Shown here piece by piece: positions 1-5,684 of a stretch of 15,905 nt of DNA (positions are counted from its first letter, which is position 1; each line of letters starts with the position of its first letter). Position numbers and translations under genes: made by a program. The notes under the pieces were generated by a model that saw only the letters and a program-made list of their open reading frames with translations, was not told where the DNA came from and searched no databases. The stretch is from DATCZB01 sp035513215 (lineage in GTDB: Bacteria; Pseudomonadota; Gammaproteobacteria; Steroidobacterales; Rariloculaceae): the NCBI GenBank assembly GCA_035513215.1, contig DATKCK010000035.1, positions 1 through 15,905 of the forward strand. The letters are read 5' to 3'.

Positions 1-4
1 TGCC

Positions 5-20
5 ACCTAACACTTATGAG
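5..20 (+). other. attC site 1, left part (R'' core), cut by an IS
   Basis: ACCTAAC at 5-11 fits the R'' core consensus RYYYAAC of integron attC sites. It includes a TAA (8-10) that could be the stop of a cassette gene lying left of the window, as the stops of two other genes here overlap their R'' in the same way. The following bases run into an insertion sequence at about 17. Joining this piece to 1403-1501 rebuilds a plausible attC in which ATGAGTG would pair with CGCTCAT near the right core. Seen: core and junction. Inferred: the rejoined site. Confidence 0.75.
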
Positions 21-26
21 GCCTCC

Positions 27-447
27 GCCTGTCAATAGGCAATAGCGTTTCGGCAGCGAGTCTTCGTTCGCTGCGTCTTCGCATTCGCTATCGTTCTCTG
101 GCTTGGTTTCCCCTTGCGGAGTCAGGACGCTGCCTGCACCAAACACCTATCGAGGCCCTGTCGTCGTTGTGACGAAGGTCGTCGAAGTCGACAACCGGCC
201 TGGAAACGATTCCGTGCCCTCATCCGTTCCGAGTCATACCGTCAGGCTCGAGTGGAGCCAGTTCGTTGCGGGCTTCGGCGAGGGGCAGACAACGATATAG
301 CGAATGCCGATGGCGGAGCGGGACCGCGATCCAGTCAATCGGACAGGTGAGCGGGCGCGGGTCACAGGATCGACGCGCGTTCGTGACGCAAGCGGCTTGT
401 CGATGCTGTCGATCATGCTGTCGTGCTCAGGCCCATGAGCTCACCAG
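27..447 (-). ncRNA. Candidate seekRNA/bridge RNA region of the IS1111-type element
   Basis: This 420-bp stretch holds no convincing gene. It lies 3' of the transposase, inside the element, where IS1111-group members encode their targeting RNA. It is rich in potential structure. GCATTCGCTATCGTT (81-95) has an inverted partner at 291-307 with two extra bases. GTTGTGAC near 166-173 can pair with GTCGACAAC near 187-195, inside AGGCC/GGCCT arms (153-157, 197-201). At 137-157 it contains a close copy of the attC/IS left junction, as a guide segment would. Strand and RNA ends are inferred from the family, and no promoter was identified. Confidence 0.45.
137..157. repeat. Internal near-copy of the attC/IS left junction (candidate guide segment)
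   Basis: The junction CACCTAACACTTATGAGGCC at 4-23 recurs inside the element at 137-157 with two substitutions (T to A, T to C) and one inserted C. The first 13 bases of the junction are attC target and the rest reads into the IS end. A target-like sequence in the non-coding end of an IS1111-type element is what a target-binding guide would look like. Confidence 0.55.
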
Positions 448-1308
448 TTATGCGTCTGGCTTCGCGGTCCCCTCCATCGTCAGTTGTGGGCGAAGAACTT
501 CGGCAGATCGAACGGGCTCGCGGCGCTTGAGCATGACGTAGACCGTGCGCCCGAGCCTGGCCGCGAGGATCGACAGGGCCTTGCCCTTGCCGTGTTTCTT
601 CGCGAGCCGATCCACGAGGCGCTGTCTGTCCGGATTCTTTCGCAGGAACAGCACGGCCGCCTCGCTGAACGCCCACTTCAGGTGCGCATTGCCGATCTTC
701 TTGCCGCTGTGCCCGTGGACCTTGCCGGCGGACTCTCTCTGCGCCTTGACGAGGCGGGCATACGACAAGAACTCCTGGACCCGCGGGAAGCGGCCGATGT
801 CCTCGATCTCGTAGAGCATGACGAGGCTCAGGATCCGGCCGACGCCGGGGATTGAGCGCAGCAGCTGATAGGCGAAGGCATCGTGGCCTTTGGCCAGGAG
901 TGTGAGCTCCTGCTCGAGCGTGTTGAGCAGCGCGTCGTAGTGAGCGATGAGGGCGAGGTCGAGCTCGACGGAGCGGCGCACGACCGGGTCCGGAAAATGC
1001 GCCGGGATCGAATCTCTCTCGCCCTTGCGGTCGACGCGCGTGCCCAGCGGCGGCAGGTTGTACTGGCTGGCCGTGTTCTGAATATGGGCCAAGAGATCGG
1101 CCCGCTTGCGCATCAGGTGATTGCGTCGTCGCAGCACGACGAGTTCTTCCCGATACGGCGCCACGGCACTCAGGAATGCCTCGGGCGTGGACTTCATGTT
1201 GCGATGCAGCAGGACTTCGCCGTCGGCGTCGAGGATGCACAGATACATCGAGCGCGCATGCAGGTCGATGCCGCAGTAGTGCCTGTGGGTCTGGGTGTAG
1301 AATCGCAT
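448..1308 (-). pseudogene. IS1111-group transposase with an in-frame internal deletion
   Basis: The 286-aa product starts at the ATG read at 1308, with AAAGGAGA 7 nt upstream. The N-terminus (MRFYTQTHRHYCGIDLH) and the C-terminal IS116/110/902 part (SIPGVGRILSLVMLYEIEDIGRFPRV, then GKKIGNAHLKWAF) are typical of IS1111-group recombinases. From memory of the family, PYREELVV is normally followed by about 75 residues carrying the Glu and the two later Asp of the DEDD site (VEC.FTWYWLADL, KNDKIDS-like). Here it joins directly to LRRRNHLMRKRADLLAHIQN at about 1131-1137. Only the first Asp of the RuvC-like domain remains. The frame is preserved, so a stable product is possible, but catalysis is unlikely. 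About 45 extra codons upstream (to 1353) lack support as a start. Confidence 0.85.
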
Positions 1309-1401
1309 CGAGGTCTCCTTTCTCGCAGGTTGAGTCATGAGAGGACACAACATGGATGGTAGCTTTGCCTGCCAAACCCGAAGTCGGGGAAGGAGGCCTC
1401 A

Positions 1402-1501
1402 ATGAGTGTCAACCAGATGGACCCGACGTGGCAAAGCGTCACTTCCCTTGCATGTGCAAGGGAAGCGCCACTTCGCCACGCGCTCATGCGGAGCGTTAGG
1501 C
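1402..1501 (+). other. attC site 1, right part
   Basis: The R' core GTTAGGC is at 1495-1501. Inside, CTTCCCTTGC and GCAAGGGAAG form a 10-bp stem around the loop ATGT, flanked by CGTGGC/GCCACG, the usual folded arm of an attC. ATGAGTG at 1402-1408 can pair with CGCTCAT before the right core. The R'' partner is on the other side of the IS (5-11). Confidence 0.8.
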
Positions 1502-1526
1502 GGCTGGGTAGCCGCTCGTCGAAACC

Positions 1527-2063
1527 TTGGAATCCAGGAAGGTGGTAGCAGCGCAAACAGAGAGTCTTTTGGCTGAGCTCGGAATATCAGCCGAGACACT
1601 TCGATCGCGCGGCTTGAAACCTTACATCGAGGCCGAGACAGTCGAGGTAGCCGAAGTCGGCGCGGATGGCCGCGAACATCGTCTTGCTCCGCAGGTGGCC
1701 CGAGCCTGGCGGAAGATGAAATCAGAGTTCGTGAGTGACGGTGAAGACATTTTCATCGTCTCGGCGTTTCGCACGATCAGGCGTCAGGCGGAAATCATCC
1801 GCCGGAAACTGACGTCTGGGAAGGCGATCGGAGAGATCCTTGAGGTTTGCGCGCCACCTGGCTATAGCGAGCACCATTCGGGTCTGGCCGTCGACCTCGG
1901 AACAACGGGAGTACCGCTCCTTGAGCCCGAGTTTGACGCGACATCTGCGTTCAGGTGGTTGTCAGAGAACGCAAGCAAGTACGGTTTTAGCTTGTCTTAC
2001 CCGCGCGATAATCCGTATGGTTATCAGTATGAGCCATGGCACTGGTGTCATCGCACCGCCTAA
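1527..2063 (+). CDS. VanY-like D-Ala-D-Ala carboxypeptidase family protein (M15B), integron cassette
   Basis: The 178-aa product carries the LAS/M15 zinc-peptidase signature: S114-x-H116-x-x-G119-x-A121-x-D123, and E169 before W171-H172-W173. H116, D123 and H172 are the predicted zinc ligands and E169 the catalytic base. An SAFRTIRRQAEII segment (79-91) matches the substrate-side motif that precedes them. Family members trim the terminal D-Ala from peptidoglycan stem peptides. There is no signal peptide or membrane segment, so a cytoplasmic role or a non-classical route is likely. The start is unsure: TTG 1527, or GTG 1542 with AGGAAG directly before it. The stop TAA (2061-2063) lies within the R'' core of its attC, typical of cassette genes. 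Exact substrate is not predictable. Confidence 0.8.
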   Translation: MESRKVVAAQTESLLAELGISAETLRSRGLKPYIEAETVEVAEVGADGREHRLAPQVARAWRKMKSEFVSDGEDIFIVSAFRTIRRQAEIIRRKLTSGKAIGEILEVCAPPGYSEHHSGLAVDLGTTGVPLLEPEFDATSAFRWLSENASKYGFSLSYPRDNPYGYQYEPWHWCHRTA

Positions 2064-2162
2064 CAAAGGGATGGAGCTGACAGGCGAAAGCGTCACGCCC
2101 TTTGCAAGAAGAAGAGCAAAGGGCGCGCCGCTTTTGCCTGCAGCTCATCCCGGCCGTTAGGC
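2058..2162 (+). other. attC site 2 (complete, 105 bp)
   Basis: R'' is GCCTAAC (2058-2064) and R' is GTTAGGC (2156-2162). GGGATGGAGCTG near the left pairs with CAGCTCATCCC near the right, leaving one extra-helical G, a hallmark of attC folding. The centre has GCCCTTTGC/GCAAAGGGC around a purine loop. It is about 87% identical by eye to attC site 4 at 3040-3144, and the same length. Confidence 0.92.
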
Positions 2163-2184
2163 GGCTCGACTCCGTAGTAGGACG

Positions 2185-2715
2185 ATGGTCGTATTGAGGG
2201 CAACACAGAAGGTACTCAAGACGCTGCCGGAGTCAGCGAGTGATGCGGATGTCTCCGATACAGCCTTGGGTGATTGGTACGTCAATCGAATCACCCTCGA
2301 CCGTCAGCCGCTTCTCCTTCTGGTGAGCTCTAATTCTCTTCTAGCCATGTTAGCTCCAGCCCGCAACGTCAAAACGTTGCCAAGTCGAATCAGCGGAATG
2401 GTGGCAGCTCGGTTGGAGCGCCTGGGCGTCGAGGGGCATCTCATTCGTGCGGAAGTCCAGGCGATGAATGTTGCGCTCGTCGGGCGAACACGCGATCGTT
2501 CAGTCATAGGGCAGATGGTAGATTTCGCGAAGGCCATTCCCTACTACGTACCGATTGGTACCGGGAGGGATGAGGCGAGACTTCGGGTGGTGGAGGACCA
2601 GCTCGCCCACACGCCTTGCCGGTGTGGTCGCTCGGATGCGGAAACGATTTGGCCAGATCGAGATTCAGCGCTGCTGTTGGCCGAGCGCTGGTCCAAGCAG
2701 AAGACGGTGCATTGA
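2185..2715 (+). CDS. DUF6933-like cassette protein of unknown function
   Basis: The 176-aa product begins at ATG 2185, with TAGGA a few bases upstream, 22 bp after the R' core of attC 2. The order RATQKVLKTLP, ALGDWYVNRITLDRQPLLLLVSS, LAPARNV, and GRTRDRSVIGQMVDFAKAIPYY matches DUF6933 proteins as I recall them, a small soluble family of unknown role. After about residue 130 the tail (with CRCG and a charged end) is not part of that pattern and may be lineage-specific. No signal peptide or membrane segment is visible. Its own attC is nearly all deleted just after the R'' core at 2722-2728. Function is not predicted. Confidence 0.8.
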   Translation: MVVLRATQKVLKTLPESASDADVSDTALGDWYVNRITLDRQPLLLLVSSNSLLAMLAPARNVKTLPSRISGMVAARLERLGVEGHLIRAEVQAMNVALVGRTRDRSVIGQMVDFAKAIPYYVPIGTGRDEARLRVVEDQLAHTPCRCGRSDAETIWPDRDSALLLAERWSKQKTVH

Positions 2716-2721
2716 GGTGCC

Positions 2722-2730
2722 GCCTAACAA
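2722..2730 (+). other. attC site 3 remnant (R'' only)
   Basis: GCCTAAC at 2722-2728 lies 7 bases after the DUF6933 gene stop and is followed by AA, as in the intact sites. The sequence then departs at about 2730 into the tail of another reading frame. No GTTRRRY core follows before the next gene, so the rest of the site is deleted. Confidence 0.75.
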
Positions 2731-2785
2731 AATACGGGTCGAGGTTTTGACGGTTACGGCCCATGACTATCGAAGGAAGCCGTGA
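2729..2785 (+). pseudogene. 3' remnant of a probable RelE/HigB-type toxin gene
   Basis: An open frame of 18 codons reads KIRVEVLTVTAHDYRRKP and stops at TGA 2783-2785, sharing the A with the ATG of the HTH gene (TGATG). Such overlap is normal for a toxin gene placed before its antitoxin (HigBA order). A strand-like VEVLTVTAHDYR tail fits the end of RelE/ParE-superfamily toxins. No start is present: the frame begins at the broken attC 3, so the deletion that removed that attC probably took the first part of the toxin. Seen: the overlap and broken junction. Inferred: toxin identity. Confidence 0.5.
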
Positions 2786-3045
2786 TGAGTGAGTATCGAA
2801 GAGCAAAGCGCGAAATTGCCGTATCTGCGGGCGAGTCCGTGAGAATTCTTCGGGAGCTCCAGGAGATGAGCCAGAATGAGTTGGCGGAGGCTTCTGGTAT
2901 TCCTCAGTCAACCATCTCGGCGATTGAGCGCGAGCGGATCAACTTGGGCGTTGAGCGTGCCAAGCAACTTGCCAGGGCATTGAAGTGTCATCCGGCCGTA
3001 TTGGTTTTTCCGAGCTGGAATGTTGAACAGGAGTCGGCCACCTAA
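2785..3045 (+). CDS. XRE-family HTH protein, probable orphan antitoxin (cassette)
   Basis: The 86-aa product has a Cro/C1-type helix-turn-helix at residues 18-72: SVRILRELQEMSQNELAEASGIPQSTISAIE, then GVERAKQLARALKCHPAVLVFP. Small single-HTH proteins of this kind act as HigA-like antitoxins that bind a RelE-type toxin and repress their own operon. The ATG at 2785 overlaps the stop of a toxin-like remnant; GTG 2782 would add one residue. The stop TAA (3043-3045) lies inside the R'' core of attC 4, so the 3' side of the cassette is intact. With the toxin gone it could still act as a repressor or neutralise related toxins. Family call firm, partner inferred. Confidence 0.85.
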   Translation: MSEYRRAKREIAVSAGESVRILRELQEMSQNELAEASGIPQSTISAIERERINLGVERAKQLARALKCHPAVLVFPSWNVEQESAT

Positions 3046-3144
3046 CAATGGGATGGAGCTGCCAGGCAAAAGTGTGACGCCCTTTGCAAAGAGAAGAGCA
3101 AAGGGCGTGACGCCTTTGCCTGCAGCTCATCCCAGGCGTTAGGC
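3040..3144 (+). other. attC site 4 (complete, 105 bp)
   Basis: R'' is ACCTAAC (3040-3046) and R' is GTTAGGC (3138-3144). The outer arms GGGATGGAGCTG and CAGCTCATCCC pair with one extra-helical G. The inner arms GCCCTTTGC and GCAAAGGGC close around a purine-rich loop. It closely resembles attC 2, so the two cassettes come from the same type of chromosomal integron. Confidence 0.92.
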
Positions 3145-3191
3145 GTGGCACGGCACGGGAGCGCAGAGACGTAGTAGAAGGGCAGGAGCAG

Positions 3192-3587
3192 ATGACGAGC
3201 ATGCCTCGATTCAAAGCCGCAGTCCCATACCAGAACGATGTCTTGGCGTTGCCGGTCACCGATCTCGACGCGGCCTCGCAGTGGTACTCCGAGCACTTCG
3301 GCATGCTGGAAGTTGAGCGTTTTAATGACCCGGTTCCGACAGTCATTCTCGAGCGTGACGGTACGCGGATCGGTTTCGCCATCAACGGGGGCGATCCCGC
3401 ACAAGATGGTGCAGCCGTATTGGTGTCGAACATTGGCGGCATGAAGGTTGAGCTCGAGGCTAAGGGTGCCAATGTCGGAAATTGGCGCGTCGATGAGCGG
3501 GGCGGCAAGAAGTTCCAAGTGTTTTTCGTCGTCGCACCGGACGGGTTGTGCTATTACTTTCACGAGCCCAAGGGAGAAGCGGTGTGA
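3192..3587 (+). CDS. VOC-superfamily (glyoxalase/bleomycin-resistance-like) protein, cassette
   Basis: The 131-aa product starts at ATG 3192 with AGGAG 6-7 nt upstream. It has the single-module pattern of vicinal oxygen chelate proteins: an opening strand DVLALPVTDLDAASQWYSEHFGM (15-37), a central strand pair VPTVILERDGTRIGFAIN, and a closing PDGLCYYFHEPKG. Some family members bind metal for lyase or dioxygenase chemistry, others sequester drugs. The usual first metal histidine is not evident here, so an enzyme role is not assured. One module per chain implies dimerisation. The stop codon falls in GTGTGACGC, which resembles the inner part of attC 4, so the last few residues may come from attC sequence after a deletion. 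Confidence 0.8.
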   Translation: MTSMPRFKAAVPYQNDVLALPVTDLDAASQWYSEHFGMLEVERFNDPVPTVILERDGTRIGFAINGGDPAQDGAAVLVSNIGGMKVELEAKGANVGNWRVDERGGKKFQVFFVVAPDGLCYYFHEPKGEAV

Positions 3588-3595
3588 CGCTTGTC

Positions 3596-3602
3596 GTTGG
3601 GC
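3596..3602 (+). other. attC remnant (R' core) after the VOC gene
   Basis: GTTGGGC fits GTTRRRY and is followed by GGC, as after the other R' cores. The usual R'' and paired arms are missing: only about 8 bases separate the VOC stop from the core. The preceding GTGACGC matches the inner right arm of attC 4, supporting a shortened site rather than chance. Confidence 0.5.
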
Positions 3603-3611
3603 GGCACTGAC

Positions 3612-3866
3612 ATGTCGCGAATTCGAGCTCACATTTTTGACGCCGGTCTACAATCGAGTCGATACGTCGCACGAATCGCTGTCTTTCTCGTCGCAACCGG
3701 ATGCGCTCCGAGTTCGGCGACGGGACCTGCTCAGACTTCTTCGAATTGCGCTCGACGGGTTATCGTGTATGGAGAGATGCGAGAGTTTCTACGCAGTGAC
3801 GCCCAACCGAGCCGATTGGAGGAAGCTCGTCACGCCCTTTGCCAGACTGATCTCCTTGGGAAGTGA
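3612..3866 (+). CDS. Small lipoprotein-like hypothetical protein (cassette, possibly frameshifted)
   Basis: The ATG at 3612 opens an 84-aa frame with a short hydrophobic stretch YVARIAVFLVATGC (residues 18-31) that ends in a cysteine, a weak lipobox (ATG-C with Ala rather than Leu at -3). The rest is polar and not recognised. The frame runs through an R''-like GCCCAAC at 3801 and into attC-like sequence, unlike the other cassette genes, which stop at R''. Another frame stops at TGA 3797-3799, immediately before that core. So the true gene may switch frame, and its last 20 or so residues here may be artefactual. The gene is a weak call. Confidence 0.35.
   Translation: MSRIRAHIFDAGLQSSRYVARIAVFLVATGCAPSSATGPAQTSSNCARRVIVYGEMREFLRSDAQPSRLEEARHALCQTDLLGK
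3801..3843 (+). other. attC site 5, left half only
   Basis: GCCCAAC (3801-3807) fits the R'' core. It is followed by GATTGGAGG and CGTCACGCCCTTTGC, which match the same parts of attC 2. The match ends at about 3843 and no right arm or GTTRRRY core follows before the GNAT gene. This is probably the right-hand limit of the cassette array. Confidence 0.6.
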
Positions 3867-3904
3867 ACGAGAGAAGTTGCGTTGTAGTGTGTCGTGAACG
3901 TGCG

Positions 3905-4414
3905 ATGCCAGTCATAGTTCCGCTAAGACAAAGATCCGACCTCGTTCCCTTCTTCGCTCAGTGCTTCGAAGTTGAGTGGCCCGATTGGTATGGGACCAAC
4001 AGGGAGGCCGACGCCAGGTCGGATCTCCTGGAGTTCGCGAATCCAGCGGGAGAGTTGCCGGTCGGTGTGGTCGCACTCGATGAGGACTCATCGCCGGTAG
4101 GAATTGCAGCACTCAAGGCGACATCGATTGACGGCTATGCACACGTGGGACCGTGGGCGACGGCCGGTTACGTGATCCCATCACGGCGACGAGAGGGGAT
4201 CGGTGCCTTGCTTCTGGGAGCCCTGCAGGAGGAGGCGCAGCGCCTGCGTTTCAGCGAAATCTACTGTGCCACGGCGAGCGCTGTTTCGCTGCTCGAGCGC
4301 GAAGGCTGGACCAGGATCGACGCTGTGAGCCATGATGGCGGAACGCAGTTCATTTTCCGGATCGCGCTCGACGTTGTGCCGGCTGCCCGACGACCTTGGG
4401 GAGAATCACGGTGA
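3905..4414 (+). CDS. GNAT-family N-acetyltransferase
   Basis: From ATG 3905 the product is 169 aa; GTG 3863 would add 14 residues. No clear ribosome site decides. The acetyl-CoA binding motif A is visible: strand WATAGYVIPSRRREGIGALLLGALQEEAQ with the R-x-x-G-I-G phosphate loop. IYCATASAVSLLEREGWTRI follows as the beta5-alpha4 part. GNAT proteins transfer an acetyl group from acetyl-CoA to an amine; the substrate is not evident. The gene lies directly right of the truncated attC 5, so it may be host sequence or the remainder of a last cassette. Its stop overlaps the next gene's GTG start (GTGA), implying coupled translation. Confidence 0.8.
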   Translation: MPVIVPLRQRSDLVPFFAQCFEVEWPDWYGTNREADARSDLLEFANPAGELPVGVVALDEDSSPVGIAALKATSIDGYAHVGPWATAGYVIPSRRREGIGALLLGALQEEAQRLRFSEIYCATASAVSLLEREGWTRIDAVSHDGGTQFIFRIALDVVPAARRPWGESR

Positions 4415-5082
4415 TCAAGCGATCAGTTCGTATCGGCTCCGTCGTCGCAGTGCTAATCGCTGCACTCGCGATCACTTACCAGTGGCGAGGTTCGCCTGAT
4501 GGTGTTCCGTCGGAGACCGACGGCACGCCGGGTGATTCGGTGGTGGTTGCAAGAAGCGAAACGGGTGTGGCCCTTGGCGCCATGCAGGAGTATCGCGCGC
4601 CGTCCGAGCCTTCGTCCGCGGCAGTGTTGCCAGCCGAGCGTGCTGACGACTTCCCTAATGGCGCGCCGACCGAGCAAGACATGCGAGAGCTGGTGGAGGG
4701 CATCGATCCGTTGTTAGGTCAGACGAATTTGATCGTCCGAGCGCCCGACGCGGCCGGCGAGGCACCCGGTCTTGTGGACATGGAGCTGCAATTCCGCACG
4801 GAGGGCACCGATACCGATTGGTCCAGACTGATGGAATCGCGAATCTTCGATCAAGTGTCCCAGGTCAGTGGCATCAGCCTCGTCACGATCGAGGCAGAAT
4901 GCCGCGAGACAATCTGTCGCATCAAGCTCTTTTACCCGCCGAACGCCAACGCCCTTTCGTCTTTGGAGCAGCTCAAGCCCCTTGCGACGCAGCTCGGGTT
5001 CAGCCACGTAGTAGAGGCCGCCACGATCGACGAGAACGACGTCCCAATGTCATTGCTATATCTCCAGCGTGAAGCGGCTTGA
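4411..5082 (+). CDS. Membrane-anchored protein of unknown function
   Basis: The 223-aa product starts at GTG 4411, with GGGGAG about 7 nt upstream and overlapping the preceding gene's stop. Residues 8-24 (IGSVVAVLIAALAITYQ) form one transmembrane or uncleaved signal segment. A polar, low-complexity linker to about residue 80 follows, then a compact domain. That domain contains ECRETICRIKLFYP, a C-x5-C hairpin motif that recurs in uncharacterised secreted or periplasmic proteins of Proteobacteria and Myxococcota, probably a disulfide. The protein is likely inner-membrane anchored with its C-terminal domain in the periplasm. I do not recognise a named family and predict no function. Confidence 0.75.
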   Translation: MIKRSVRIGSVVAVLIAALAITYQWRGSPDGVPSETDGTPGDSVVVARSETGVALGAMQEYRAPSEPSSAAVLPAERADDFPNGAPTEQDMRELVEGIDPLLGQTNLIVRAPDAAGEAPGLVDMELQFRTEGTDTDWSRLMESRIFDQVSQVSGISLVTIEAECRETICRIKLFYPPNANALSSLEQLKPLATQLGFSHVVEAATIDENDVPMSLLYLQREAA

Positions 5083-5175
5083 GCGTTGTTATCCCGTGCG
5101 AATCGAGAAGATTTCCGCGATCGCCGAAATTGTCCGTTCTGTGGCGATGTCAGCTCCGACCGGCCGGGAAACCGC

Positions 5176-5583
5176 ATGCTACCGAGGATGATCGCGGGCA
5201 TCGCCGTCGCCGGCGCTGCGCTGATGGCGGCGGCGATGCTCATCCTGGCCGACACTCGGGCGTTTCAGATCACCGGTCTGGTCGTCCTGGCGATCCTGGT
5301 TCTGGCCTCGGTCGTCTCGGACTGGTTCGGCGCGCATTCGAACGAGAAGCACGTGGAGCGGTATCCGCACCTGCTCAGGAACGAAGTCATCGGCGAGACG
5401 GCCCGGGCGAATGGGGATTTCGAGGTCGTGGACGGCGTGCCTCGAGGCGTCGTGATCCTGCGCGGCGAACAGTGGAAGGCCCGCTGTCTGGAAGCTTACG
5501 TGCCTAAAGACGGGGAAACGATGAGCGTCTGCAAGCGCGAGGGACTCACGTTGTATGTTCAATCTCGAGGCGTGCGAGAGTAG
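5176..5583 (+). CDS. Short NfeD-like membrane protein
   Basis: From ATG 5176 the product is 135 aa. Two adjacent hydrophobic segments (about 5-22 and 28-46) are followed by a soluble domain in which GVVILRGEQWKARC and DGETMSVCKREGLTLYVQS match the OB-fold domain of NfeD proteins. Short NfeD proteins usually partner stomatin/SPFH proteins or membrane proteases, but no such gene is adjacent. The frame is open to TTG 5086, which would add a stretch with one CPFCG. A lone CxxC without a second pair does not support a zinc ribbon, so I prefer 5176, though ATG 5188 is also possible. The family call is moderate. Confidence 0.65.
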   Translation: MLPRMIAGIAVAGAALMAAAMLILADTRAFQITGLVVLAILVLASVVSDWFGAHSNEKHVERYPHLLRNEVIGETARANGDFEVVDGVPRGVVILRGEQWKARCLEAYVPKDGETMSVCKREGLTLYVQSRGVRE

Positions 5584-5612
5584 TCTCTTCACAGCCGGTA
5601 ATTCGGGTTTTG

Positions 5613-5636
5613 GTGTCCACGATATCTGTGGGACAC
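5613..5636. other. Small inverted repeat between the NfeD-like and small membrane genes
   Basis: GTGTCCAC (5613-5620) and GTGGGACAC (5628-5636) pair with one bulged G around the loop GATATCT. There is no T tract on either side, so it is not a good intrinsic terminator. It could be a processing hairpin or a regulator site. Confidence 0.3.
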
Positions 5637-5684
5637 TGAGAGACGAGGAGGCGCGCGTATGCGCGGTTGCGGGAGGCTGTTGCG

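Larger units (their letters stand above)
17..1402 (-). mobile_element. IS110-family, IS1111-group insertion sequence inserted in attC
   Basis: The element carries an IS1111-type transposase on the minus strand and sits inside an attC site, the known target of the IS1111-attC group. TGAGGCCTCC at 17-26 occurs inverted as GGAGGCCTCA at 1392-1401, which marks the ends. The flanks rejoin into a continuous attC. The transposase starts about 90 bp from the right end, while about 420 bp of non-coding sequence lies between its stop and the left end. In IS1111-group elements the long non-coding end downstream of the transposase encodes the guide (seek/bridge) RNA. The exact end bases are uncertain by a few nucleotides because TGAG is shared between the element and its target. 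The transposase is internally deleted, so this copy is probably not autonomous. Confidence 0.8.

Noticed and set aside
413..1402. Long minus-strand open frame overlapping the transposase
   Set aside because: It is another frame of the transposase region, rich in Arg, Pro and Ala with no recognisable motif; the transposase frame has clear family motifs.
5086..5175. Upstream extension of the NfeD-like protein with a CPFCG motif, read as a zinc ribbon
   Set aside because: Only one CxxC is present, the start would be TTG without a ribosome site, and two ATG codons lie just before the first membrane helix.
5613..5636. Intrinsic terminator after the NfeD-like gene
   Set aside because: The stem has a bulge and no T tract follows on either strand.
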